The notes beneath the pieces are model-generated. The model ran no database searches. It was given only the letters and a program-made list of their open reading frames with translations, and was not told the DNA's origin. From Blepharisma stoltei (lineage: Eukaryota > Ciliophora > Heterotrichea > Heterotrichida > Blepharismidae): DNA of 64,000 nt. This document shows positions 20,150 to 30,224 of this stretch, in pieces; the stretch's first letter is position 1; each line of letters starts with the position of its first letter. The position numbers were made by a program, and so were the translations under genes. The stretch lies in NCBI GenBank assembly GCA_914767885.1, contig CAJZBQ010000044.1:558001-622000 (forward strand), written 5' to 3'.

Positions 20150-20791
20150 TAATAACTTTTCAATATATAATCATGAATTATCATTCTTTAGATAAAATAA
20201 TATTATTTTCGAGCTCTGATTTTAGCCCAGCTAAGAGCATCAGCAATTTCTAGAAATAAAATTTTATTGGATTAAATAAAATGGATTTTGAAATATTTGG
20301 TATCATTTTGGTTGTTTCATTTTTTAATTTTCCTCTTACTCCCCCCGTCCGTGAGTCAACAAAACCATTAGAAAAATCGCTATTTTTTGCCCAAAAACCC
20401 ACCCTCCGTGAGTGAACAAAATTTTTGATATATGAGTGATAATTAGTATAATGAAATCTAGAGCTAATTCTGTTTAGTTTTAAACAAATGCTTTTTAAAA
20501 CATAAATTTTATAAATTAAATTAATAATTGCTTTCCAATTTTTGCGGATTGGGCTTTTTATAATTAGGCTTTTTATAAATTTAGAAAAAAAAAATTTTCT
20601 ATAAAATTTATATATAAATTTTTTAAAAAAAATTAACCCCCCTCCGTAAGTGTACAAAATTTTTTTGTTCACTCACGGAGTGGGGGAGTTAGCAGAGATT
20701 GGCTTGAATTGGTGTTCTCAATTATTTATTTTTTTATATTTTTCAAATTCTTTTATTGTAACATTTTTATATTTCTTAAATTACTGAAATA
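20150..20791. other. Spacer with a family A MITE
   Basis: Between the PP2C gene and the SLC44-like gene. It contains the MITE at 20339-20691; the remainder is AT-rich. Confidence 0.6.
20339..20691. mobile_element. MITE family A (intergenic)
   Basis: 353 bp between TA dinucleotides. Ends CTCCCCCCGTCCGTGAG and CTCACGGAGTGGGGGAG, with the subterminal copy near 20402. It lies about 100 bp upstream of the SLC44-like start codon. Confidence 0.85.
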
Positions 20792-23041
20792 ATGAAAATC
20801 CGACCAATTGAGAGCGATCGTCAAACAGCTCCAGACCATGACGATCGAATGAACACTTTATCTGTTTTAGAAGGTTTAGAAATTGACGAATCAAATGCAC
20901 ATTTAAGAGGAGATGATACCTTTAATGGCCCTGTTGGCAATCGAAAATGTACAGACACTCCTTTTCTTATCGCTTTCGCAATAGGAAATGTCGTGCTGCT
21001 TGGGCTTTCAATTTATGGTAATTTCTAATTAGTCTTTATTATTGGTGATCCTGATCGACTTTATCGAGGTTTTGATTTTCGGGCTGATGTCTGTGGAATT
21101 GGAAAGTTAGATGACCGAAGATTTATGTATTGGCCAGATCCAAGCAATATGGATTGAAGCTTATGCATTCACGCATGTCCTTACTATTATATGAAAAATT
21201 ATTACTGCATTTATGACGATTATAATACCAGTGTATATTTAAAAGAATGGGGGTGCTGAGACGCTTATGAGTCTACTTCTTATGGATTTTATTGCATCCC
21301 TACAGCTAAGTCTGACAGAGAAAACGTTATAGATGAGCTTGGCAAGCCTATGACACAAATGAAAATCGCAAGCGGCGATTTAGTTTTGAGCTGGGATTCT
21401 ATATTACTTGGAGGAGTGCTAAGCATAGTGATGGGTTTTTTATATTTATCCTTGTTTAGAAAAGCACATGTTATCAAGAAAATTATAATTTTCAGCATTT
21501 GCTTATTGGCTGGGCTTATTGGCTATTTTATCTATTTATGGGTAGAAGCAGCCAATAAGATACATAAACTTTACTGTGAATCATATGGGCCAGCCTCTCC
21601 TGATTATTGTGAAACCAGCAATTATAATTTTTATATCGCCTTAGCTGCATTATCAGGATTTTTTGGGTTACTGTACTTATATCAAATATATTTAAAATAC
21701 CGAAAATTCAATGTAGGAATAAATATGATTGTTTTAACCTGCAAACCTTTGCATAACATTCGAGAACTTTTCTTTTTCCCTGCTATGCAAATTATAGTAG
21801 GGCTTGGAATCATGATGCTACTTGCTCTAGTTATATGCTGGACTTTCAGCACTGGGACTATTGTGTATTATAAAAATAAAAATGTCCCAAATGGTGAAGC
21901 AAATAAAATCGAATTCAGGCAAGGTGAAGTAGCAATTTTTGCATACAATGCACTTATATCTGCTTGGTGGCTCAGCTTTATGGTTGATGTCGGGTTTTTC
22001 GTTCTTGCTGGAGGAGTTTCTACTTGGTATTATTCAAGGCAAAAGGATGCGCTTTATGTAAGATATATGTAGATGCCATTGTGAAAATCTTTTAAAACTT
22101 GTTTAAGATACCATCTAGGATCAATTGCTTTTGGCTCTCTTGCAAGACCTTTTTCAGTTATCCCTTGCTGGCTGATACGCCCCTTTGACAAAATGAAGCT
22201 TAAAGCAAAAGACCCAATGCCGAAAAGTACGAAATTTATTACTGACTGTTGCTTCTGTATTAAATATTACCACAAATATTTAAGATTCTTAACAAAGTAC
22301 TCTTACATTTATGTAATATTCATATAGCTCTCAATTTTTGCAGACCCTTATTTCCGCTCTTCAAAGCGTTCCTACTATTTAATGAGACGCAATTACTTCA
22401 GAATTGGGAAACCTGCTGCAATTGGCAGTTTTATAATTTCTATAGTCCAATATGTGATCACCCTTTCTGGACTGTGCCTTACTATGTCTCTAATTCTCCT
22501 CCCAGACAAAACTGCATCAGGCCAGCTTTCCATAGAAATTGTCTCAACTGCCGGCCCTGCTCTTTTCACTTTCCTTATCTCCTGGTTTATCGGTAAATCA
22601 TTTGCAGGAGCCCTCGATATAAGCTTAAACACAGTTTTGCTTTCTGCTGCCAGCGACGAAGAAATGTTTACCCGTGAGCAAAGATTTGCTGAGAAAGATC
22701 TGATTGATTTTATGGATGGGATTGGAGAAGAGCAAAATGAGTTTCATAGGGAAGAAAAAATGGGCGTGAGAATGGAGGGTAGGAAGCTTGCATGGTATGA
22801 GGAAGATGAAAATATTTTGAATGAAGACCAAGTGTATAAAAAGGGAGATCTGCCTTCAAGAGATCATGATGTAAGCGGATTAAGAACTACTATGAACAGC
22901 CCTGCTAGTATTTTATATGTCCAAACTGCTTCGTCAACTGTGAGAAATCCGGTATTCATGGATGAAATTGTAGAGGAGTCAGTTGAGGAAGATCCAAATC
23001 ATCAATATGTGATAGGCAGACAAGCTAAATATGTAGGGTAA
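20792..23041 (+). CDS. Choline transporter-like protein (SLC44/CTL family)
   Basis: Four exons, split by three 15-nt introns (21018-21032, 22058-22072, 22313-22327), give 734 aa with several TGA-Trp. The family opening is clear: NRKCTDTPFLIAFAIG, then GDPDRLYRGFD and the Cys-rich extracellular loop (CIHACPYYYMKNYYC). About ten membrane segments follow. LRYHLGSIAFGSL and YIYLSIFADPYFRSSKRSY are the SLC44 C-terminal signature, the latter split by intron 3. The cytosolic tail is acidic. CTL proteins move choline or ethanolamine across plasma or organelle membranes. Confidence 0.88.
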
Positions 23042-23245
23042 TAATTAACTATATCAAATTTTCTTTGTGAAAATTATAGCTTTTAAAATAAATTTTCACA
23101 TTTATTTATATAGAAAACATTTGCGGATTTTAGAAGTGAGAAAGATTATTTTTAAATCAAAAAATAGTGGTTAATTAGACCAAAATGATCCAAAGTAAAT
23201 TGCTAAATTTACATTTAAGAAATAATGAGACTAATCTTTCATAAT

Positions 23246-23635
23246 TTATAAACCCATTCCTCTTGGAATGCTCAGCTTTCTAGTCAGCATCAAAGGATTC
23301 CCTGCCTCCATTGGGCTTTTACAATTGCTGCAAAAATACGTAACACCGTGGAATTGCTTATCAAAAATTGGAATTAAGCAGCACCCGAACCAGCACCCTA
23401 ATAAGCACATTGACCCACACATATTCCACGTCATAGAGGTAGGATCATATTCTTTAATGGGTGCACTGATTTTCATACAATATGGGCATTTCCCGAGTTT
23501 TGTCCCTTTGCCATGCTTAGTCCCAGCCATAGGTGTTAGATTCATCGTTGTGCTCAATTCATACCCATAATCTTCGTACTCTTCTTGGCTTTGCTCATCT
23601 TCGTCCAGTAAATATCTATTTGCATCTTCCATCAT
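23246..23635 (-). CDS. LITAF-like zinc-domain membrane protein
   Basis: 129 aa. An acidic N-terminus leads to CPYCMKISAPI, then the hydrophobic Cys/Gly segment MCLLGCWFGCCLIPIF, then CSNCKSPM. The CxxC-hydrophobic-CxxC layout is that of LITAF/CDIP proteins, which insert a zinc-stabilised hairpin into endosomal membranes. It lies head to head with the RNF5-like gene, 24 bp apart, so the two share a promoter region. Confidence 0.75.
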   Translation of the reverse strand: MMEDANRYLLDEDEQSQEEYEDYGYELSTTMNLTPMAGTKHGKGTKLGKCPYCMKISAPIKEYDPTSMTWNMCGSMCLLGCWFGCCLIPIFDKQFHGVTYFCSNCKSPMEAGNPLMLTRKLSIPRGMGL

Positions 23636-23659
23636 ATGATTTTAGTTGAATAAAATTAA

Positions 23660-24127
23660 ATGGAAAAGACTCAAAATTCTGCTTCAGGCTTTGAGTGTCA
23701 TATATGTATGGAGACTGCGAAAGAAGCCGTAGTAACACAATGCGGGCATTTATATTGCTGGGCCTGTATTAGTCAGTGACTTAACCAAAATAGACAAGAA
23801 AGGACATGCCCAGTCTGCAAATCGGGTATTGATCCAGACAAGATGGTCCCTATTTATGGATCAACTAACAAAGAGAGGAGCAACTCTGAAAGGCCAAAAG
23901 CTCAATGGGAAAAGCCAAAGCCAAACCCTGAGTATAGTAGGTTTAGAGGCTTTCAAGAAGGCATGGATAGATCTGGAATAAATTTTTCTGCTGGATTCGG
24001 ACTATTCCCAGGCATGTTTGGATTCACAATCGGGACTAATTTTAACCAAAACGACCCAAGAGCCGACACATTGAGCAAAATCATGATGATTATAGGATTA
24101 TTGATAATTTTGGCTATTGTTTTCTAA
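23660..24127 (+). CDS. RNF5/RNF185-like tail-anchored RING ligase
   Basis: 155 aa. The RING ([38 protein letters not shown]) is complete only with TGA at 23778-23780 as Trp, the conserved Trp of [18 protein letters not shown] follows, as in RNF5 (VIPLYGRG). The C-terminus ([14 protein letters not shown]) is a single membrane anchor. This architecture matches RMA/RNF5 ubiquitin ligases of ER-associated degradation. The short total length is normal for the family. Confidence 0.87.
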
Positions 24128-24132
24128 TTATA

Positions 24133-24450
24133 AATCTCCCCTCCGTGTGTGAATAAAAAAAATTTTGTTCACTTACAGAGGGGGCTATTTTTTTTTTTAG
24201 AAAAATTTATAAATAAATTTTATAGAAAAAAATTTTTTCAAATTTTTAAAAAAATACCAATTTTGCAAAAATTGGAAAGCAAATATTAATTTAATTTATA
24301 AAATTTATGTTTTAAAACGCAAATTGTTTAAAATTAAACAGAATTAGCTCGAGATCTCATTATACTAATTATCACTTATATATCAAATTCTTTTTTCATA
24401 AAAAAGTTTTTCTATTAAAAAAATTTGTTCACTCACGGAGAGAGGGAGTA
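24133..24450. mobile_element. MITE family A, reverse orientation
   Basis: 318 bp between TA dinucleotides, just after the RNF5-like stop. Ends CTCCCCTCCGTGTGTG and CTCACGGAGAGAGGGAG. The interior reads as the reverse complement of the other copies. Confidence 0.8.
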
Positions 24451-24475
24451 AGATATTTAAGATAACCTGATACCA

Positions 24476-26125
24476 CTAATGAAGATTGTTAGAACAAGTA
24501 AACGTCTCTTTGGCCTGCTGGTTCTCAATTTGTATAGTTGTGTGGGATATGTTGTACTTATCTTGACATATAGCTGTAGCTTTGGCTAAAGCAACTGCAG
24601 GGTCGTCTGAGCCAAGATGGCATGATAAGGAAGGTTTCCCAATACTAAGACTCCATACGTGCAGATCATGTATATCATAAACTTCATCAATCTATATAAA
24701 TTTTACCTCCAAGATATCATTAACCAAAGAATCAAGGTCAACGTTTATGGGAGCTCCTTCCATAAGCACTTTTATGCATTCTTTCATGATAGGTAAAGTT
24801 GTCCCAGCAACGATCACTGAAAAAATAAATGTGCAGATTGGGTCAGCTATGCTCCATTCAGGGTTAATTACAATGCAAATGGCTGCTATTGTAACCCCAA
24901 CACTTTGCAGCAAATCCCCTAAAACATGTAAAGAGGCTGCTCTGATATTTACGTCTTCTTCAAGCTTGTGGCCAGTTTTTTCTTTTCTGGCTTTAGAAGG
25001 GCTGTCTTTGCGCTTTTCTTTATGGTCATGAGAGTGCTCGTGGCCATGAGAATGCCCCACTCCATGCAAATGAGAAGAATGTAACATCCAGCCCATAACA
25101 ATGTTGCACACAAGACCGATTCCTGCCGTCACCAGCATTATTAATCCATCAACTTCTTTTGGGTTCTGCACTCTAATAACTGCTTCGTAAAAGAGCCAAA
25201 TTGTGAGGCCCCAAATTAAAGCGACGCTCATTATGGCTCCGATTATTTCAGCTCGGTGGTAGCCGTAAGTCATTAACATTAACATTGGAAATTAGTCTTG
25301 GGTCTCCCCTATTGGTAACGCAGTCACCAAGGACCCCGAAGGGTTCACCTGCTTTGCGCCGTAGTCCAAAACAAACCATAAAGGTCTGCCATCGGGACAA
25401 GGTCTACTCCTCCCACAGCGAACTGCGGCTCAAGTGTTGAGTGGGTGGGCTATGGACTTCTGCGGCTTGCTGCTTGAGTACAAGGTTGTCCACACAAAAA
25501 TCCCAAAAAATGGGATTTTTGATGTCCTTTCGGCAAAAGGGAAAAGTTCGTCACCTGGGGCGTAACTCCTAGTTTCACGCTACGCAGTTGCCCGATTGGT
25601 CTAGGTATTACCTGTAGACTTAGCTGGGCTTGCCCTTTCCAACGCCGAACACCTCCCTTCCCTCGAGGTAAAATTTAATCCCAAAGTGAACTGAGGGCTA
25701 GGCTCTGAAACACAACCAGAATTGCTTGCCTAGGATTGCTGTCCTTTTAGGGTTAGCAAAACCTTGCCGGATATAATTAAAATAGGGCTCGAGACTGTCT
25801 GGCTGAGAGGCCAGACCCAAGTTGAGACGCCATATTTTAATTGCTAGCCCTTAGTCAATTGGCTTGATGCTGGGCGAGATGATATATAAAGTGAAGCAAT
25901 TGCAATTGCAAATCCAGAGAGATCTGAAAACATATGAGCGGCATCTGTCATGATGGCAATTGAGTTTGCGAGAAACCCGCCAACTATTTCTACAACCATA
26001 AAAATTGCACAAATAACGGAAACGAAATACAGCTTCGAGAGAGACTGTGATTTTTTGGGATCTAGTTTAGGCTTTGAAGGAGGAGATATGCTTACAAGTG
26101 GTATTGAGAGGTTATTATCTGTCAT
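24476..26125 (-). CDS. Cation diffusion facilitator zinc transporter (ZnT-like)
   Basis: Exons 26125-25858, 25272-24707 and 24691-24476 give 349 aa. Membrane segments carry the CDF metal sites: TDAAHMFSDLSGFA in TM2 and AASLHVLGDLLQSVG in TM5 (HxxxD each). A His-rich loop (HSSHLHGVGHSHGHEHSH) lies between TM4 and TM5, as in ZnT2/3/4/8. The cytosolic C-terminal domain has VYDIHDLHVWSLSIG. A 15-nt intron (24692-24706) removes a false stop. The retroposon splits SQLT from YGYHRAEIIGA; collapsing the AGTCA repeats restores this signature. Confidence 0.88.
25273..25857 (-). mobile_element. SINE-like retroposon in ZnT gene
   Basis: 585 bp, GC-rich. The left end has CATTAACATTAACATT repeats (3' tail) and the right end GACGCCATATTTTAATT. 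It shares GGGGCGTAACTCCTAGTTTC with the 13183 element. The duplication is only AGTCA (25268-25272 and 25853-25857), or T[A/T]AGTCA with one mismatch. TSD collapse is in frame, while strict TA-to-TA excision would lose one base. Confidence 0.8.
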
Positions 26126-26331
26126 TTTTTAATTATATTTCGTATGGAGGTTATTTCAAAACAAATGATGTGAAAATATTTTATGTGTAAATGTTTCCGG
26201 TCAGCTGATTTTGGTTGAATTTATGGAAAACTGACATAGACTTATACTGAATTGGATATAAATGGCAATAAATCGCTCGATATTTAGATTAATACACATG
26301 CTAAAGAAACAATAAATTAATAATTCTGCGT

Positions 26332-26751
26332 TTAATAATTCCCGGTGAGACGTTTGTTGTGCTGTGAAGAAACTGCGTGGCTTTTTAATTGTGATGATAA
26401 TATAGTTGAGTTGCATGAAAGACATTTCAGGCTTCTTTTTGATTGATCATGTTTATAATTCTTTTCTATTCTAAATCTGCTTCCATCATATAATACAAAA
26501 ATTTCACCATTCTTCAAGCCCGTGGGAATTTCGAAATCTGTGTCATCTTCGGAATATTCAAAATTACTATAGTTTGATGATTGTTCTTGAGAAAACTGAC
26601 TGCTGGTAATTGAATTTTCCTGACTCGGGTCGTCTAATGTAATAATATATGAAGCTTTTAATCCTTTTAAATATTCTGAAAGCATTTTTATTCGATTTTC
26701 TTCAATATCTTCGCCGTCAGGTTCCCTTTCACTGCACATACAAGTTCCCAT
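26332..26751 (-). CDS. MGTC-type acylated protein with C-terminal Zn finger
   Basis: 139 aa. MGTCMCSE is a likely myristoylation/palmitoylation signal. The middle is acidic and Ser-rich. The end, LKCLSCNSTILSSQLKSHAVSSQH, fits a matrin/U1-type C2H2 finger (its Cys and His spacing is CxxC...HxxxxxH). No family recognised. Confidence 0.65.
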   Translation of the reverse strand: MGTCMCSEREPDGEDIEENRIKMLSEYLKGLKASYIITLDDPSQENSITSSQFSQEQSSNYSNFEYSEDDTDFEIPTGLKNGEIFVLYDGSRFRIEKNYKHDQSKRSLKCLSCNSTILSSQLKSHAVSSQHNKRLTGNY

Positions 26752-27190
26752 AATATTATTATAACAACTAGCTTAGGCAAAGAGCTGGTTGATGATCTAA
26801 ACATTTTGAAAATTTTTGAAATGGTTTGTGTTAGGTAAAAATATTTTAAAATTTAAAAAGAAGGATTTAATTTTTAAAGAAATGGATAAGATTAATATTT
26901 ATGCAAAACTAAAGGGCATGATAAACTATTTCCTTAATTAAAGCAGCTTAAATATTCTAAACTACCATTAATAGATTCTCTGTGAATAAATAAATAAGAA
27001 TATTCTTCTCTGCTTTATAAAATTATTATTGCATTTAAATTTCATACCAATTTTAATTCCTATGAAATTTTAGAAATTTAAAATTAAAAATAATAAATAG
27101 CTTTAAATATTAAAACAATTTTGCCATATTTTACTTCATTTATCTTCCTATTGCACCTTACTAAATATTTATATCAAAAACTTTTATAAG
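26752..27190. other. AT-rich intergenic, nothing recognisable
   Basis: A divergent promoter region between the MGTC gene and the kinase gene. No element ends or ORFs are seen. Confidence 0.5.
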
Positions 27191-30151
27191 ATGTAAACCT
27201 CATTTCAGGGAAGAGAACTCAAAACGCTCGAAAGGAATCCAATCTCCAATGAAAACCAAAACAATCCAAGGATATGAGCTGCTTGAAACTCTAGGAAAAG
27301 GTACTTTTGGAAAAGTAAAACTTGGGCTGCATCTTCTTACAGGAGAAAAAGTTGCTATAAAAGTCCTCGATAAGAACTGCATTTCTGATGTTTCAGACGT
27401 CGAGCGGATTTCTCGAGAAATCCACATCTTAAAATTGATAAGTTAGTTAGTTAGTTTTAAATGGCCATACGTGGGCGAACCGGCGGACCACAACACCTCA
27501 GCTCGAAAGACGACTCCAGGTCGGGTTCTGATGCGACCATACTCCCAGGCCGGACGCCATCTTGATTTCTGTTCTGAGCCACCTGTCCAGAGGATCAGCT
27601 CCTCAGGGCAGAGCCACTTCTTGGAGAATGCCCAGATGGTCCTGATGAGGGAAGACCATGTGGTAGTAAAACCTGTCTAGCCCATCTGGCAGGGACAGGA
27701 AAACCTTCCGGGGAGAAATAAAACTTCCTTTTCGGCACGGCTTCCCCACCTCTGAAGGCCTACTTAAGACTGGGAACGAGGCCCTATATTTCAACTTCAT
27801 CAGAAATAGGTCCCTACCAGCTCCATAGGAGGTGTGCCTCGGAGTCCAATTTCCGTCAACAGCACCATTTTATTTCTAAAATTGATAAGGCATGAAAATT
27901 TAGTCCAATTATACGAGGTATTTAAAAATTAGGTTATAGAGACCAGCGAGAAAATCTATTTGGTCATGGAATATGTTAGCGGAGGAGAATTGTTCACCCA
28001 CATTGTCAATAGCAAACGATTAAAAGAAAAAGAAGCCTGCAAATTTTACCAACAGATAATTTCAGGAATTGAGTACATTCACAAGCTAAACATTGTGCAC
28101 AGGGACTTAAAACCTGAAAATCTATTGCTTGACCACGATAAAACTTTAAAATTTGTAGACTTCGGGCTAAGTAATACTTATCTTGAAGGAGAGATGCTAA
28201 AAACTGCATGCGGAAGTCCTTGTTATGCAGCCCCGGAAATGATAGCTGGAAAAAGCTATATTGCCTCGAGAGTTGATATATGGAGTTCAGGAGTTATTTT
28301 ATTTACCATGCTATGCGGGCATTTACCATTTGAAGATTCAAACACTCATCAATTATATAAAAAAATACTAGCGGGCGAGTATCATGTGCCGAAATATGTG
28401 ACTCCAGAAGCTAAGGAGCATTTTTTGATTCGCCATTCTTAAATTTGATTAGCCAGAAAATATGGCATGCCAACGAATTTGGCAAGCTATTGTCCATCAA
28501 ACCAAAAAATGCTCATTAGTGGGCTATTCTTTGTAAATAAGTATATTTTTTTTGCCATCAAAGTTAATCTTTAAATATAGATTTTTAATTTCAACATGAA
28601 AGACGAAAAGTTTTTAAATATAACTTTTATAAAAATAACTCTATAAGGGTTGAGTAAGGATTTTTTTAAAATGCATCTTGAATACTAATCCAGAGGAGCG
28701 ATATAGAATAGATCAAATTAGGCAGCATCCTTGGTTTAATTTGATTAAACCATCACCTGATTCTTTTGGATTTATAATAGGATACGATGATCTTCCTATC
28801 AATCAAAAAATTTTAAAACAATTATCAGGCTATGATTTAGATCCTTATGAAATTCAAAATCAACTTATATCAAATAAACAGAGCAATGAAGCAACTGCGT
28901 AAAAGTTACTTACTCCTTCCCTCCGTGAGTGAACAAAAAAATTTTGTTCACTCATGGAGCGGGGCTAATTTTTTTTTTTAAAAATTTATATATAAAATTT
29001 TATAAAAATTTTTTTTTCGAAAATTAAAAAAATCCTAATTCGCAAAAATTGGAATTCAAATGTTAATTTAATTTATAAAATTTATGTTTTAAAAAGCAAT
29101 TTGTTTAAATTAAACAGAATTAGCACTAGATTTTATTATGCTAATTATCACTTATATATCAAAATTTTTTTCCATAAAAAATTTTTCTATTAAAAAAATT
29201 TTTGTTCACTAACGGAGGGTGGGTTTTTGGGCAAAAAAATAGCGATTTTTCTAATGGTTTTGTTCACTCACGGAGGGGGGGGTTAGATACTATTTATTAT
29301 TAAAAAAATCGCAAAAAAAAGGTGAATACAACGATACCGAAGAAGAGCCATACGATAATGGGTCTACAGCAAGCCCCTCCTTTCATAATAAGCATCGAAA
29401 AGTCGTGGATTTAAGTCAAACTTATTCTTTCAGCCCGCATCCTCCTTTACCGAAAACTGGCTATGATATAACAATTAGTCCAAGACATAAAAGAATTGTC
29501 GAGACAATCTCATTCAAAATTAGTGTTAAAAAGAGAGCTCTTATATCTGATTTGAAAAATTCTCATCTCTTCTTCTGTGAGTATGCAAAAAATTGTATAA
29601 TCAATTGCATATATTTCTTAATGTGTAAGACATGTGGGAAAAATCCCCAATGTCAAAAAAATTTAATAGTCTTACATAAATGCAGACTTCACATGTGGAA
29701 TATTTTTTGGCATGTGGGGAAATTTCCCACATGTCTTGCGTATTAAGAAATATGTGCAACGGATAATAGTATTTCTTAAGCAAGATTAGTTTTTCTTTTA
29801 CACAAAAAAACTAGGGATTTTTCCAATATTTTATCCCTCGCTAACAATGGAGGGAGTTAGAGCAGACATCAAAGGGTTAGTTCATTACTTCCAAGTGTAA
29901 ATCCGCGATCTCCTCGCAGCATTTCAAGACTTTCAGAGTCTCCTCAAGCTAAGCACACGAAAACGAGTGTAAATGCTACAACAAGATTGCCAGGCCATGA
30001 TAGGTTTTCAATAGCTGCTACGAGAGTGTTGAATTCTCCTAAATTCACTGAAGAAAACGATGAGACGATATCAGCAGTTGAAAGCACATTTAAAATCAGA
30101 CCAAGAGTCGGCACCGCTATGTTAGTCAAAGCGTTGACTAAAAAAATGTAA
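27191..30151 (+). CDS. SNF1/AMPK-like Ser/Thr kinase, four insertions
   Basis: Exons 27191-27192, 27209-27442, 27890-27917, 27933-28413, 28657-28898, 29287-29522 and 29880-30151 give about 497 aa. Kinase motifs: LGKGTFGKVKLG, AIKVLDK, IVHRDLKPENLLL, FVDFGLSN, T-loop LKTACGSPCYAAPE, then ILNTNPEERYRIDQIRQHPWF. AYYLLLKKSQKKG after the kinase domain matches the UBA-like region of SNF1 kinases. The Ser/Arg-rich tail ends in a short basic segment. A 16-nt intron appears to split the start codon; otherwise ATG 27249 serves. The frame needs one T fewer in the T7 run at 28661-28667. Confidence 0.85.
27443..27889 (-). mobile_element. SINE-like retroposon in kinase gene
   Basis: Flanked by a 13-bp duplication TAAAATTGATAAG (27430-27442 and 27877-27889). 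The left end is TTAGTTAGTTAG (3' tail) and the right end CACCATTTTATTT. Removal gives HILKLIRHENLVQLYE, the kinase helix-C/beta-4 region. Confidence 0.88.
28414..28656. other. 243-bp IES in kinase gene
   Basis: Direct repeats TAAGGA (28412-28417 and 28655-28660) flank it, and TA bounds both ends. It contains an inverted repeat (GAGCATTTTTTG and CCAAAAAATGCTC). Removal gives PEAKDF, then a T7 run that puts the next codons one base out of frame; with six Ts it reads DFLKCILNTNPEER. Confidence 0.7.
28913..29285. mobile_element. MITE family A inside a 15-nt intron
   Basis: 373 bp between TA 28911-28912 and 29284-29285, read in reverse, with three copies of the terminal motif. Excision leaves GTAAAAGTTACTTAG, a canonical 15-nt intron (28899-28912 plus 29286). 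Splicing that joins EATA to YYLLLKK. Confidence 0.85.
29523..29879. mobile_element. IES with nested palindrome in kinase gene
   Basis: TTAGT repeats and TA (29521-29522, 29878-29879) bound 357 bp. It includes a decayed family A MITE (about 29563-29846) carrying a palindrome at 29605-29757 (arms CATATTTCTTAAT...AAGACATGTGGGAAA). Removal gives SFKISSLLPSVNPRSP in frame with both sides. Confidence 0.75.
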
Positions 30152-30224
30152 TTAATTTTGAGTTTATTAAAATTATTTATACAGCAATGCTAAAAAAATG
30201 ATGCAGAAAAAGGTTTAATTCTAA

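Noticed and set aside
27249-30151. Kinase gene fragments as a pseudogene
   Set aside because: All breaks coincide with a retroposon, TA-bounded segments or 15-nt introns, and the joined protein keeps every catalytic motif; only one base in a T run is unexplained.
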